Source: Pseudomonas veronii (GTDB lineage: Bacteria; Pseudomonadota; Gammaproteobacteria; Pseudomonadales; Pseudomonadaceae). Taken from it: a stretch of 64,000 nucleotides of DNA. The notes beneath the pieces are model-generated. The model was not told the DNA's origin, made no database searches, and saw nothing but the letters and a program-made list of their open reading frames with translations. Position numbers and translations under genes: made by a program. Position 1 is the stretch's first letter, and every line of letters starts with the position of its first letter. Below, piece by piece: positions 36,483-45,987 of this stretch. The stretch is taken from the NCBI RefSeq assembly GCF_001439695.1, contig NZ_JYLL01000002.1, positions 248,001 through 312,000 on the forward strand, in the 5' to 3' direction.

Positions 36483-37219
36483 CAGCCAGCGGCTATAACC
36501 TTTACAAAAATTCGGCACGTGACCGCCAGGGCGAATTGATCGAGCGCTATGCGCCGCTGGTCAAGCGCATTGCCTATCACTTGCTGGCACGCCTGCCCGC
36601 CAGTGTCCAGGTCGAAGACTTGATCCAGGCCGGCATGATCGGCCTGCTCGAAGTATCGACCAAATACGACGCGAGCAAGGGTGCGAGTTTCGAGACGTAT
36701 GCGGGTATCCGTATCCGTGGTGCGATGCTCGATGAAGTGCGTAAAGGGGATTGGGCGCCGCGTTCGGTACACCGCAATACGCGCATGGTCAGTGACGCAA
36801 TTCGTGCAATTGAAGCAAAAACCGGTCGCGACGCTAAAGATCACGAAGTTGCGGCCGAACTCCAATTGAGTCTCGACGATTATTACGGGATTTTGAACGA
36901 TACCTTGGGCAGCCGCCTGTTCAGTTTCGACGACCTGTTGCAGGACGGCGAACACGAAGGGCTGCACGAGGACGGCGCGAGTGCTCATCTCGAACCGTCG
37001 CGCGACCTGGAAGATGAACGCTTTCAGGGGGCGCTGGCGGACGCGATTGCCAATCTGCCGGAGCGTGAGCGACTGGTGTTGGCGCTGTACTACGACGAAG
37101 AGCTGAACCTCAAGGAAATCGGTGAGGTCCTGGGGGTCAGCGAATCGCGTGTCAGCCAGCTGCACAGCCAGTGCGCAGCCCGCTTGCGGGGACGCCTGGG
37201 AGAGTGGCGCGCGCGCTGA
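36479..37219 (+). CDS. fliA: Flagellar sigma factor FliA (sigma-28)
   Basis: FliA directs transcription of fliC, cheV and other late genes and is held by FlgM until the hook is complete. The 246 residues contain region 2 (LIERYAPLVKRIAYHLLARL, YDASKGASFETYAGIRIRGA) and region 4 (LPERERLVLALYYDEELNLK, SESRVSQLHSQCAARLRGRL). ATG 36479 overlaps the fleN stop and gives the family length. A longer in-frame extension into fleN is rejected. Confidence 0.97.
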   Translation: MTASGYNLYKNSARDRQGELIERYAPLVKRIAYHLLARLPASVQVEDLIQAGMIGLLEVSTKYDASKGASFETYAGIRIRGAMLDEVRKGDWAPRSVHRNTRMVSDAIRAIEAKTGRDAKDHEVAAELQLSLDDYYGILNDTLGSRLFSFDDLLQDGEHEGLHEDGASAHLEPSRDLEDERFQGALADAIANLPERERLVLALYYDEELNLKEIGEVLGVSESRVSQLHSQCAARLRGRLGEWRAR

Positions 37220-37330
37220 CAGGCAGTGTGGGGACACTGCAGACACTACCGCGAGGCCCTTGGTTTTCGCGGGTGAGTTTCGTGGTGCCCTGGGCAGTCC
37301 TTTTTGTGTAACGCCTGTTGATTGAAATGG

Positions 37331-37354
37331 CGCGTCCAGGTGCTGGACGCGTTT
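37331..37354 (+). terminator. Hairpin terminator or attenuator between fliA and cheY
   Basis: CGCGTCCAG-GTG-CTGGACGCG forms a perfect 9-bp stem followed by TTTTAAG. It lies 22 bp before cheY, so it would uncouple fliA from the chemotaxis genes or set their ratio by partial read-through. Confidence 0.7.
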
Positions 37355-37375
37355 TAAGACTGCTTGGAGGTCGAA

Positions 37376-37762
37376 TTGGACAAGAACATGAAAATCCTCA
37401 TCGTTGATGACTTCTCAACGATGCGGCGGATCATAAAAAACCTGTTGCGTGACCTGGGGTTCACCAACACGGTCGAGGCGGATGACGGCCTTACGGCGAT
37501 TCCGATCCTCAACAGCGGGAGCATCGACTTTCTGGTAACCGACTGGAACATGCCCGGCATGACCGGTATCGACTTGCTGCGCCATGTGCGCGCCGATGAA
37601 AAACTGCGCAGCCTTCCCGTGTTGATGGTGACCGCCGAAGCCAAGCGTGAGCAGATCATCGAAGCCGCCCAGGCCGGGGTCAACGGCTACGTGGTCAAGC
37701 CATTCACTGCATTGGCCTTGAAAGAGAAGATCGAAAAAATCTTCGAACGCATCCACGGCTAA
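37376..37762 (+). CDS. cheY: Chemotaxis response regulator CheY
   Basis: A single-domain receiver whose phosphorylated form binds FliM and reverses the motor. Asp11-Asp12 (counted from the TTG), phospho-Asp56 in [10 protein letters not shown], Thr in VTAEAK and Lys in VVKPF are all present. TTG 37376 is chosen because TTGGAGG lies 5 bp upstream. The next start, ATG 37388, would be 17 bp from that site but gives the more usual N-terminus MKILIVDDF. Confidence 0.95.
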   Translation: MDKNMKILIVDDFSTMRRIIKNLLRDLGFTNTVEADDGLTAIPILNSGSIDFLVTDWNMPGMTGIDLLRHVRADEKLRSLPVLMVTAEAKREQIIEAAQAGVNGYVVKPFTALALKEKIEKIFERIHG

Positions 37763-37780
37763 TGCCATCGCGGGGGAGCT

Positions 37781-38569
37781 ATGGAGCATAAAGAAACGTC
37801 ACAGGGGGACTTTGAGTCGACCCTGAAAAAGCATGCTCACCAACTGGTCGAGAGCCTTGAAAAAGGCCAGTTCGGCGACGCGGTGCAGTTAATCCATGAG
37901 CTTAACCAGACCCGTGACCGCGGCCTGTATCAGGAAGTGGGCAAGCTCACGCGCGAGCTGCACAGTGCGATCGTCAATTTTCAGATTGACCCGCACATGC
38001 CCCAGGCTGAAGAAATTTCGCAAATCACCGATGCCACTGAGCGCCTGTCCTATGTGGTCAGGCTGACTGAAGCGGCGGCCAACCGCACCATGGACCTGGT
38101 GGAAAACGCCACGCCCCTGGTCAACGGCATGGCCAACGAAGCCCAGGCCCTCAGCGTTGACTGGGGCCGCTTCATGCGTCGGGAAGTGGGGGCTGAGGAA
38201 TTTCGTGAGTTGGCCCGTCGGGTCGAGGGTTTCCTGTCGCGCAGCGAACAGGACAACCACACGGTGTCCAGCAACCTCAATGACATTCTGCTCGCCCAGG
38301 ATTACCAGGACCTCACCGGTCAGGTGATCAAGCGCGTGACCCAATTGGTCACCGAAGTGGAAAGCAACTTGCTCAAATTGGTGCTTATGGCAGGCCAAGT
38401 TGATCGTTTCGCCGGCATCGAACATGACCGCGAAGCGATCCTCTCGGAAAAAGATCCACAAAAACATCTCGCCAAGGGTGAAGGTCCGCAGATTCATGCC
38501 GATAAACGTGAAGACGTTATGTCAGGTCAGGATGACGTAGATGACCTGTTATCCAGTTTAGGCTTCTAA
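37781..38569 (+). CDS. cheZ: CheY-P phosphatase CheZ
   Basis: A 262-residue helical protein. The catalytic helix contains LLAQDYQDLTGQVIKRV, with the Asp and Gln that act on CheY-P. The C-terminal CheY-binding peptide DDVDDLLSSLGF is intact. It is 18 bp after cheY and 11 bp before cheA. Confidence 0.96.
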   Translation: MEHKETSQGDFESTLKKHAHQLVESLEKGQFGDAVQLIHELNQTRDRGLYQEVGKLTRELHSAIVNFQIDPHMPQAEEISQITDATERLSYVVRLTEAAANRTMDLVENATPLVNGMANEAQALSVDWGRFMRREVGAEEFRELARRVEGFLSRSEQDNHTVSSNLNDILLAQDYQDLTGQVIKRVTQLVTEVESNLLKLVLMAGQVDRFAGIEHDREAILSEKDPQKHLAKGEGPQIHADKREDVMSGQDDVDDLLSSLGF

Positions 38570-38580
38570 GGAGCACACCC

Positions 38581-40830
38581 ATGAGCTTCGGCGCCGATGA
38601 AGAAATCCTTCAGGATTTCCTTGTAGAGGCCGGCGAAATTTTAGAGCAACTGTCCGAACAACTGGTCGAGCTGGAAAGCCGACCGGATGATGCGAACCTG
38701 CTCAATGCAATTTTTCGCGGTTTTCACACTGTAAAAGGGGGCGCCGGCTTCCTCCAGCTCCATGAGCTGGTGGAGTGCTGCCACATCGCCGAGAACGTGT
38801 TCGACATCCTGCGCAAGGGTGAGCGTCACGTTGATTCGGAGCTGATGGACGTGATTCTCGAAGCGCTGGATGCGGTCAACGGCATGTTCAGCGAAGTTCG
38901 CGAACGTGCCCCGATCACCGCAGCCACCCCGGAACTGCTGGCCGCCCTGGCGCGTCTGGCGGAACCTGCCGACACCGCGGCCGCGCCGGTGGTGGAAGCG
39001 GCTCCGGAGCCTGTGGTCGAAGCCGAAGCGGATGTCACCGACAGCGAGTTCGAGCAACTGCTCGACTCCCTCAATGCGGTCAAGGCCGAAGCCGAAGCGC
39101 CGCAAGCGGTCGCTGCAGTGGCCGCGCCCGCCGCGCCGACCGGCGAAGACATTACCGACGCAGAATTCGAATCCCTGCTCGATCAGTTGCACGGCAAGGG
39201 CCAGTTCGCTGCCGACGCCGTTGCACCTGCGGCTGAGGCGCAAGCACCTGCGAGTACCTCGCAAGTTCCGGCAGCCACCGCCGCCGCCGGCACCGACATT
39301 ACCGACGACGAATTCGAAGCGTTGCTCGACCAGTTGCATGGCAAGGGCTCCTTTGCTGCCGATGCCTTGCCGGAAGTCGCCGCAACTGCTGCCGCACCGG
39401 CTGCTGCCGCTGCCGCACCTGCCGGCGACGGGCTGATTTCCGATCACGAATTCGAAGCCCTGCTCGACGAATTGCACGGCAAGGGCAAGTTTGCCGAAGT
39501 GGCCGCTGGCGCTGCGGCGACGGCAGCCCCGGTGGCGGCCAAACCGGCACCGGCCAAAGCCGCGGCACCTGCTGCCGCCAAGCCAGCCCCGGCTGCCGCC
39601 GCTCCTGCCGCTGCCGCGCGTGCCCCGGCCGCCGCCGCGGCCGACAAGCCTGCCAGCGAAGCCGAAACCACGGTGCGTGTGGATACCGCGCGCCTGGACG
39701 ACATCATGAACATGGTCGGCGAACTGGTGCTGGTGCGTAACCGCCTGGTGCGCCTGGGCCTGAACAGTGGCGACGAAGCCATGCAGAAGGCCGTGTCGAA
39801 CCTCGACGTGGTCACTGCCGACCTGCAGACCGCGGTGATGAAGACGCGGATGCAGCCGATCAAGAAAGTCTTCGGTCGCTTCCCGCGCCTGGTTCGTGAC
39901 CTGGCTCGCCAGCTCAAGAAAGAAATCAACCTGGAACTGGTGGGTGAAGAAACCGACCTCGACAAAAACCTTGTCGAGGCCCTGGCCGACCCGCTGGTCC
40001 ACTTGGTGCGCAACGCCGTCGACCACGGCGTGGAAACCCCGGAAGAACGCGAAGCCGCGGGCAAGTCCCGTAACGGCAAAGTGATTCTGGCGGCGGAACA
40101 AGAGGGCGACCATATCCTGCTGTCGATCACCGATGACGGCAAAGGCATGGACCCGGCGATCCTGCGCGGTATCGCCGTCAAGCGTGGCGTGATGGACAAG
40201 GATGCCGCCGACCGCTTGACCGACACCGAGTGCTACAACCTGATTTTCGCGCCGGGCTTCTCGACCAAGACCGAGATTTCCGACGTGTCGGGCCGTGGCG
40301 TGGGCATGGACGTGGTGAAAACCAAGATCAGCCAGCTCAACGGTTCGATCAATATCTACTCGACCAAGGGCCTGGGCTCGAAGATCGTCATCAAGGTGCC
40401 GTTGACCCTGGCGATCATGCCGACCCTGATGGTGATGCTGGGCAACCAGGCCTTCGCTTTCCCGCTGGTCAACGTCAACGAGATCTTCCACCTCGACCTG
40501 TCGCGCACCAACGTGGTGGACGGCCAGGAAGTGGTGATCGTGCGCGACAAAGCGTTGCCACTGTTCTACCTCAAGCGCTGGCTGGTCGCCTCGGCCGCCC
40601 ATGAAGAGCAGCGCGAAGGCCATGTGGTGATTCTCTCCGTGGGCACCCAGCGCATCGGCTTTGTCGTCGATCAACTGGTCGGCCAGGAAGAAGTGGTCAT
40701 CAAGCCTTTGGGCAAAATGCTGCAGGGAACCCCGGGCATGTCGGGTGCGACCATCACCGGTGACGGTCGTATCGCGTTGATTCTCGATGTTCCGAGCATG
40801 CTCAAGCGTTACGCCGCACGGCGTATTTGA
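38581..40830 (+). CDS. cheA: Chemotaxis histidine kinase CheA with four-repeat linker
   Basis: A 749-residue kinase. P1 carries phospho-His49 (FHTVKGGAGF). P3-P4-P5 follow from about residue 360 with N box VRNAVDHGVE, G1 ITDDGKGMDP and the CheW-like end. Between P1 and P3 there is no clear P2. Instead four copies of [VI]-x-D-x-E-F-E-x-L-L-D-x-L begin at residues 152, 191, 240 and 286; the last three extend into HGKGxFA. Long Ala/Pro linkers separate them. With parC and parP in the same operon, these modules are candidates for the CheA segment that contacts ParP or CheY. Confidence 0.97.
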   Translation: MSFGADEEILQDFLVEAGEILEQLSEQLVELESRPDDANLLNAIFRGFHTVKGGAGFLQLHELVECCHIAENVFDILRKGERHVDSELMDVILEALDAVNGMFSEVRERAPITAATPELLAALARLAEPADTAAAPVVEAAPEPVVEAEADVTDSEFEQLLDSLNAVKAEAEAPQAVAAVAAPAAPTGEDITDAEFESLLDQLHGKGQFAADAVAPAAEAQAPASTSQVPAATAAAGTDITDDEFEALLDQLHGKGSFAADALPEVAATAAAPAAAAAAPAGDGLISDHEFEALLDELHGKGKFAEVAAGAAATAAPVAAKPAPAKAAAPAAAKPAPAAAAPAAAARAPAAAAADKPASEAETTVRVDTARLDDIMNMVGELVLVRNRLVRLGLNSGDEAMQKAVSNLDVVTADLQTAVMKTRMQPIKKVFGRFPRLVRDLARQLKKEINLELVGEETDLDKNLVEALADPLVHLVRNAVDHGVETPEEREAAGKSRNGKVILAAEQEGDHILLSITDDGKGMDPAILRGIAVKRGVMDKDAADRLTDTECYNLIFAPGFSTKTEISDVSGRGVGMDVVKTKISQLNGSINIYSTKGLGSKIVIKVPLTLAIMPTLMVMLGNQAFAFPLVNVNEIFHLDLSRTNVVDGQEVVIVRDKALPLFYLKRWLVASAAHEEQREGHVVILSVGTQRIGFVVDQLVGQEEVVIKPLGKMLQGTPGMSGATITGDGRIALILDVPSMLKRYAARRI

Positions 40831-40878
40831 TTCTGGTGGGGCAGGGCGGTATTGCCTGCCCCGCCTAACGGAGTGTTT

Positions 40879-42003
40879 ATGGTAGTCAAGGTCCTGGTGG
40901 TGGACGATTCGGGTTTCTTCCGCCGCCGCGTCTCGGAAATTCTTTCCGCCGATCCAACGATCCAGGTGGTCGGCACGGCCACCAACGGTAAAGAGGCGAT
41001 TGATCAAGCCATTGCGTTGAAGCCGGACGTGATCACCATGGACTACGAGATGCCGATGATGGATGGCATCACCGCAGTCCGACACATCATGCAGCGCTGT
41101 CCGACCCCGGTATTGATGTTCTCCTCGCTGACCCACGAAGGCGCCCGGGTCACCCTGGATGCGCTGGACGCCGGTGCGGTGGACTTCCTGCCGAAGAATT
41201 TCGAAGACATCTCGCGCAACCCCGAGAAGGTCAAGCAGATGCTGTGCGAGAAGGTCCACAGCATTTCGCGCAGCAACCGTCGCAGCCTGTTCAGCGCCCC
41301 GGCGCCTGCGCCGGTCGCGGCTCCGGCGGCACCCACCAGCACGGCGTTCGGTCGCCCGGCGCCGGCAGCGGTTGCCCGGCCTGCCGCGGCACCCGTGCGG
41401 GCACCTGCGCCAAGCGCCCATTCGCCGGCGCCGAAACGCAAGGCCTACAAGCTGGTTGCCATTGGTACTTCGACCGGCGGCCCGGTTGCCCTGCAACGGG
41501 TCTTGACCCAACTGCCGGCCAACTTCCCGGCGCCGATCGTGCTGATCCAGCACATGCCCGCCGCGTTCACCAAGGCCTTCGCCGAGCGCCTGGACAAGCT
41601 GTGCCGCATCAGCGTCAAGGAAGCCGAGGATGGCGACATCCTGCGTCCTGGCCTGGCGCTGCTGGCGCCTGGGGGCAAGCAGATGATGGTCGATGGCCGT
41701 GGCGCGATCAAAATCCTGCCGGGCGATGAGCGCCTCAACTACAAACCCTGCGTGGATATCACCTTCGGTTCGGCAGCCAAGTCCTACGGCGACAAAGTTC
41801 TGGCGGTGGTGCTCACCGGCATGGGCGCCGACGGTCGCGAAGGCGCGCGCCTGCTCAAGCAGGGCGGCAGTGCGATCTGGGCCCAGGACGAAGCCAGTTG
41901 CGTGATTTATGGCATGCCGATGGCCATCGTCAAGGCTGAGCTGGCCGACGCGATCTACAGCCTGGACGATATCGGCAGGCATTTGGTGGAGGCCTGCCTC
42001 TGA
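40879..42003 (+). CDS. cheB: Chemoreceptor methylesterase CheB
   Basis: A 374-residue CheB that removes methyl groups from chemoreceptors after phosphorylation by CheA. The receiver has Asp55 in [11 protein letters not shown]. An Ala/Pro linker (about 140-185) leads to the esterase domain with catalytic Ser in [14 protein letters not shown], His in LIQHMPAAF and Asp in [13 protein letters not shown] 40879 follows AACGGAG. Its stop overlaps the motC start. Confidence 0.96.
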   Translation: MVVKVLVVDDSGFFRRRVSEILSADPTIQVVGTATNGKEAIDQAIALKPDVITMDYEMPMMDGITAVRHIMQRCPTPVLMFSSLTHEGARVTLDALDAGAVDFLPKNFEDISRNPEKVKQMLCEKVHSISRSNRRSLFSAPAPAPVAAPAAPTSTAFGRPAPAAVARPAAAPVRAPAPSAHSPAPKRKAYKLVAIGTSTGGPVALQRVLTQLPANFPAPIVLIQHMPAAFTKAFAERLDKLCRISVKEAEDGDILRPGLALLAPGGKQMMVDGRGAIKILPGDERLNYKPCVDITFGSAAKSYGDKVLAVVLTGMGADGREGARLLKQGGSAIWAQDEASCVIYGMPMAIVKAELADAIYSLDDIGRHLVEACL

Positions 42004-42743
42004 TGGATGTACTGAGTCTGATCGGTATCACCATGGCGTTTGTCGCGATCATCGGCGGCAACTACCTCGAAGGCGGGCACCTCGGCGCCCTGGCCAACGG
42101 CCCGGCGGCGCTGATCGTGATCGGTGGCACCGTGGGCGCGGCATTGCTGCAGTCGCCCTTGAGTTCGTTCAAGCGTGCCATGCAGATCCTGATCTGGATT
42201 ATTTTCCCGCCGCGCGTCGACCTGGCCGGCGGCATCGACCGCGTGGTCAACTGGAGCCTCACCGCACGCAAGGAAGGCCTGCTCGGCCTGGAAGGCGTGG
42301 CCGATGCCGAGCCCGACAGCTACGCGCGCAAAGGCCTGCAATTGCTGGTGGACGGCGCCGAGCCGGAGGCGATCCGCAGCATCCTGGAAGTGGATTTCTA
42401 CACCCAGGAAAGCCGCGATATCAACGCCGCCAAAGTCTTTGAAAGCATGGGCGGCTACGCGCCGACCATCGGCATCATCGGCGCGGTGATGGGCCTGATC
42501 CACGTGATGGGCAACCTCGCCGATCCGTCGCAACTGGGCAGCGGCATTGCCGTGGCGTTTGTCGCCACCATCTACGGTGTGGCGAGTGCCAACCTGGTGC
42601 TGTTGCCGGTGGCCAGCAAGCTCAAGTCGATTGCCCTGCGCCAGTCGCGTTACCGCGAAATGTTGCTCGAAGGCATCCTGTCGATTGCCGAGGGCGAGAA
42701 CCCGCGCTCCATCGAATTGAAGCTCCAGGGCTTCATGGATTGA
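42003..42743 (+). CDS. motC: Flagellar stator protein MotC (MotA family)
   Basis: A 246-residue MotA-type proton-channel subunit with four membrane helices. The conserved SMGGYAPTIGIIGAVMGLIHVM segment lies near residue 150-170. Pseudomonads carry two stator sets, and this one, linked to cheB, corresponds to MotCD, needed for swarming. It overlaps cheB by 1 bp. Confidence 0.95.
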   Translation: MDVLSLIGITMAFVAIIGGNYLEGGHLGALANGPAALIVIGGTVGAALLQSPLSSFKRAMQILIWIIFPPRVDLAGGIDRVVNWSLTARKEGLLGLEGVADAEPDSYARKGLQLLVDGAEPEAIRSILEVDFYTQESRDINAAKVFESMGGYAPTIGIIGAVMGLIHVMGNLADPSQLGSGIAVAFVATIYGVASANLVLLPVASKLKSIALRQSRYREMLLEGILSIAEGENPRSIELKLQGFMD

Positions 42744-42757
42744 TGTACATGAAACGT

Positions 42758-42858
42758 GTAGGAGCGAGCTTGTTCGCGAAAATCGTCAACGATGACGCGG
42801 GCATTTTGGACGAACGCGTTGCTCTCGGATTTTTCGCGAGCAAGCTCGCTCCTGCAGG
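42758..42858. repeat. REPIN inside the che-mot operon, between motC and motD
   Basis: GTAGGAGCGAGCTTGTTCGC at the left and GCGAGCAAGCTCGCTCC at the right are inverted REP arms about 45 bp apart. The family differs from that at 22742 (GAGCGAGCTTG rather than GGGGGCTTGCCCC). It fills almost all of the 142-bp gap between two stator genes. Confidence 0.88.
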
Positions 42859-42885
42859 TGATTCGTTTTGCGGAGGTAATCGTCT

Positions 42886-43773
42886 GTGAGCCGTCGCCGT
42901 CGCGAGCCTGAAGAACACGTCAACCATGAACGCTGGCTGGTGTCCTACGCGGACTTCATCACCTTGCTGTTCGCGTTTTTCGTGGTGATGTACTCCATCT
43001 CGTCGATCAACGAAGGCAAGTACAAAGTCATTTCCCAAGCGCTGATCGGCGTGTTCAACGACGCCGATCGTTCGCTCAAGCCGATCCCGATCGGCGAAGA
43101 GCGGCCCAAGACCGTGACCCCGGCCAAGCCGCTGGTCAACGACAGCGATGAGACCTCCGCCGGCATGGGCGGCACCGGCGACCCGCTGAAAAGCATCGCC
43201 GACGATATCAGCGCCGCGTTCGGCGACTTGATCAGCTCCAACCAGATGACCGTGCGCGGCAATGAGTTGTGGGTGGAGATCGAGCTCAATTCGAGCCTGC
43301 TGTTCGCCAGCGCCGATGCCATGCCCAGCGACCAGGCGTTCACCATCATCGACAAGGTGGCGGCGATCCTCAAGCCGTTTGAAAACCCGATCCACGTCGA
43401 AGGCTTCACCGACAATATCCCCATCAGTACCGCGCAGTACCCGACCAACTGGGAGCTGTCGTCGGCCCGGGCGGCGAGCATCGTGCGGATGCTCGCGATG
43501 CAGGGCGTGAACCCCGGTCGCCTGGCGTCGGTCGGCTACGGCGAGTTCCAGCCGGTGGCCAATAACGCCACGGCGGAAGGCCGCGCCCGCAACCGCCGGG
43601 TGGTGCTGGTGGTCTCGCGCAACCTGGATGTGCGCCGCAGCCTGACCGGCACCGGCACGGCAAATGCAACCCCGGACGCGGCATTGAAGCGGGCTGGCAC
43701 ACAAACTGCACCGGCCCTTGCAAAGCCGCCGGTACGGCAAAGCTCCGTCAATTCTCCGTCACCGGCTCAATAA
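42886..43773 (+). CDS. motD: Flagellar stator protein MotD (MotB family)
   Basis: A 295-residue peptidoglycan-anchoring stator subunit. The single N-terminal helix carries the channel Asp23 (VSYADFITLLFAFFVVMYS). An OmpA-like domain (about 110-250) contains VEGFTDNIPISTAQYPTNWE and the RxRNRRV motif. The C-terminal tail is low-complexity. GTG start behind GGAGGTAAT, directly after the REPIN. Confidence 0.95.
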   Translation: MSRRRREPEEHVNHERWLVSYADFITLLFAFFVVMYSISSINEGKYKVISQALIGVFNDADRSLKPIPIGEERPKTVTPAKPLVNDSDETSAGMGGTGDPLKSIADDISAAFGDLISSNQMTVRGNELWVEIELNSSLLFASADAMPSDQAFTIIDKVAAILKPFENPIHVEGFTDNIPISTAQYPTNWELSSARAASIVRMLAMQGVNPGRLASVGYGEFQPVANNATAEGRARNRRVVLVVSRNLDVRRSLTGTGTANATPDAALKRAGTQTAPALAKPPVRQSSVNSPSPAQ

Positions 43774-43823
43774 CCTATGCACTGTCTCGGTCGCGCCTGT
43801 GCCCGCCGGGAGGAATCAACCGA

Positions 43824-44612
43824 ATGAGAGTCTGGGCAGTTGCCAATCAAAAAGGTGGAGTCGGCAAGACCACCACCTCCATCGCCTTAGCCGGCTTGCT
43901 GGCCGAGGCGGGCAAGCGCGTGGTCGTGGTCGACCTGGACCCCCACGGCTCGATGACCAGCTATTTCGGCTACGACCCGGACGCGCTGGAGCACAGCTGC
44001 TACGACCTGTTCCTGCACAAGGGCAGCGTGCCGAGCGATCTGCCTGGGCAACTGCTGCTGCCCACCAGCAATGAAAGCATTTCCCTGCTGCCGTCGAGCA
44101 CCGCCCTGGCCACCCTTGAGCGCCAGTCGCCGGGGCAGAGCGGCCTGGGTCTGGTGATCGCCAAGACCCTGGCGCAACTGTGGCAGGACTTCGACTACGC
44201 GATCATCGACAGCCCGCCGTTGCTCGGTGTGCTGATGGTCAACGCCTTGGCGGCCAGCCAGCAGTTGGTGATCCCGGTGCAGACCGAGCACCTCGCGGTC
44301 AAGGGCCTGGAACGCATGGTCAGCACCCTGGCGATGATCAACCGCTCACGCAAACAGGCGCTGCCGTTCAGCATCGTGCCGACGTTGTTCGACCGCCGCA
44401 CCCAGGCGTCCCTCGGCACCTTGCGCGTACTGCGCGACGCCTACCCGGACACCATCTGGCAAGGCTATATCCCGGTGGACACGCGCCTGCGCGACGCCAG
44501 CCGCGCCGGCCTGACCCCTTCGCAGTTCGACGGTAAAAGTCGCGGCGTGCTGGCGTACCGCGCGCTGCTCAAGCACCTGCTGTCGCAACAGCTTGTGGCG
44601 CAGGTGGCGTGA
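43824..44612 (+). CDS. parC: ParA-like ATPase ParC, polar positioning of chemosensory arrays
   Basis: A 262-residue ParA/Soj-type ATPase with Walker A NQKGGVGKTTTSIALAGLL, Walker A' DLDPHGSMTSYFG and Walker B IIDSPPLLGVL. In Vibrio and Pseudomonas the ParC encoded beside cheW places chemotaxis arrays at the old pole and segregates them. Its stop overlaps the parP ATG. Distinct from FleN at 35649. Confidence 0.9.
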   Translation: MRVWAVANQKGGVGKTTTSIALAGLLAEAGKRVVVVDLDPHGSMTSYFGYDPDALEHSCYDLFLHKGSVPSDLPGQLLLPTSNESISLLPSSTALATLERQSPGQSGLGLVIAKTLAQLWQDFDYAIIDSPPLLGVLMVNALAASQQLVIPVQTEHLAVKGLERMVSTLAMINRSRKQALPFSIVPTLFDRRTQASLGTLRVLRDAYPDTIWQGYIPVDTRLRDASRAGLTPSQFDGKSRGVLAYRALLKHLLSQQLVAQVA

Positions 44613-45424
44613 TGAACCGTCCTGTCGAACTCAAGGTCAAGACGCGGCCGCAACTGGCACTGGAATCCTACCTGGATGCCTTGCTGCAGGACGCGACCGA
44701 GGAAGAACTGCCGGAACCGCTGCTGGTCCTCGAACCCGCCGTAGACGCACAAAGCACACTGGATGAATTCCAGTTGGCGGTGCTGGAAGAACAGGCGCGT
44801 GATGCGCAGGTGATGGTGCCGAGTCCACCGGTCGTGGTTGCGCCTGTAGTGGTTGCGCCTGTGCCGGTCGCACCCGTGGTGGTCGAGCCGGTGGTTGAAG
44901 TCCACCTGCCGCCGAGCATCACACCGCCGCCGGTCACCGGCGACGGCCGCCCGGCGTGGGCCGCCGAGCCGTTCGAATGCCTGCTGTTCGACGTCGCCGG
45001 GTTGACCCTGGCGGTGCCGCTGGTGTGCCTGGGCTCGATCTATTCCCTGGAAGGCCAGGAGCTGACACCGCTGTTCGGGCAACCGGAGTGGTTCCTCGGC
45101 ATCCTGCCCAGCCAGGCCGGCAACCTCAAGGTGCTGGACACCGCGCGCTGGGTGATGCCCGACCGCTACCGCGATGATTTCCGCCAGGGCTTGCAATACG
45201 TGATTTCGGTGCAAGGCTACGAGTGGGGGCTGGCCGTGCATCAAGTCAGCCGCTCGTTGCGCCTGGACCCGAATGAAATCAAATGGCGCAGCCAACGGGG
45301 CCAGCGCCCTTGGTTGGCGGGCACCGTGATCGAACACATGTGCGCGTTGCTCGACGTTGCCGAACTGGCCGAGTTGATCGCCAGCGGCGCGGTCAAGTCG
45401 ATGCCGGGCCAGCAACGCAGTTAA
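44612..45424 (+). CDS. parP: ParP, CheW-domain partner of ParC
   Basis: A 270-residue protein. The N-terminal third is disordered and Val/Pro-rich with repeated VVVAPVVVAPVPVAPVVVEP. The C-terminal 150 residues are a CheW-type domain (FECLLFDVAGLTLAVPLVCL, WFLGILPSQAGNLKVLDTAR). In Vibrio, ParP links CheA and receptors to ParC at the pole. Coupled to parC (ATGA). Confidence 0.88.
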   Translation: MNRPVELKVKTRPQLALESYLDALLQDATEEELPEPLLVLEPAVDAQSTLDEFQLAVLEEQARDAQVMVPSPPVVVAPVVVAPVPVAPVVVEPVVEVHLPPSITPPPVTGDGRPAWAAEPFECLLFDVAGLTLAVPLVCLGSIYSLEGQELTPLFGQPEWFLGILPSQAGNLKVLDTARWVMPDRYRDDFRQGLQYVISVQGYEWGLAVHQVSRSLRLDPNEIKWRSQRGQRPWLAGTVIEHMCALLDVAELAELIASGAVKSMPGQQRS

Positions 45425-45504
45425 TTGAACAAGATCGGCCGCACGGTTGTGCGGCCAAAGAAGCACACACGCCGTGTCCAACGGCATTTGAAGGGGTCAG
45501 GGGT

Positions 45505-45987
45505 ATGAATAAGTCAGCGTCCGCACAAGGTTTGGATGATCCGATCCTGCAATGGGTTACCTTCAAACTGGACAACGAGTCCTACGGCATCAACGTCATG
45601 CGCGTGCAGGAAGTGCTGCGCTACACCGAAATCGCTCCGGTTCCGGGTGCGCCAAGCTACGTGCTGGGCATCATCAACCTGCGCGGCAACGTGGTGACGG
45701 TGATCGACACCCGCCAGCGTTTCGGTCTGATACCGACCGAAGTCAACGACAACACCCGCATCGTCATCATCGAGGCCGACAAGCAAGTGGTCGGGATCAT
45801 GGTCGACAGCGTGGCCGAAGTGGTTTACCTGCGCCAATCGGAAGTGGAAACCGCGCCGAACGTGGGTAACGAAGAGTCGGCCAAGTTCATCCAGGGCGTC
45901 TGCAACAAGAACGGCGAACTGCTGATTCTGGTCGAGCTGGACAAAATGATGAGCGAAGAAGAATGGTCGGATCTGGAGAACATCTGA
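45505..45987 (+). CDS. cheW: Chemotaxis coupling protein CheW
   Basis: A 160-residue adaptor between chemoreceptors and CheA. The family core is present: QWVTFKLDNESYGINVMRVQ, VPGAPSYVLGIINLRGNVVT, and VELDKMMSEEEW at the end. ATG 45505 follows GGGGTCAGGG. The upstream frame is open but gives no CheW similarity, so a longer start is excluded. Confidence 0.96.
   Translation: MNKSASAQGLDDPILQWVTFKLDNESYGINVMRVQEVLRYTEIAPVPGAPSYVLGIINLRGNVVTVIDTRQRFGLIPTEVNDNTRIVIIEADKQVVGIMVDSVAEVVYLRQSEVETAPNVGNEESAKFIQGVCNKNGELLILVELDKMMSEEEWSDLENI

Noticed and set aside
38641-41982. A 1113-codon open frame on the minus strand opposite cheA and cheB
   Set aside because: It is antisense to two certain genes and is low-complexity (His/Arg/Gly-rich). 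It arises from high GC and third-position bias; no ribosome site or domain.
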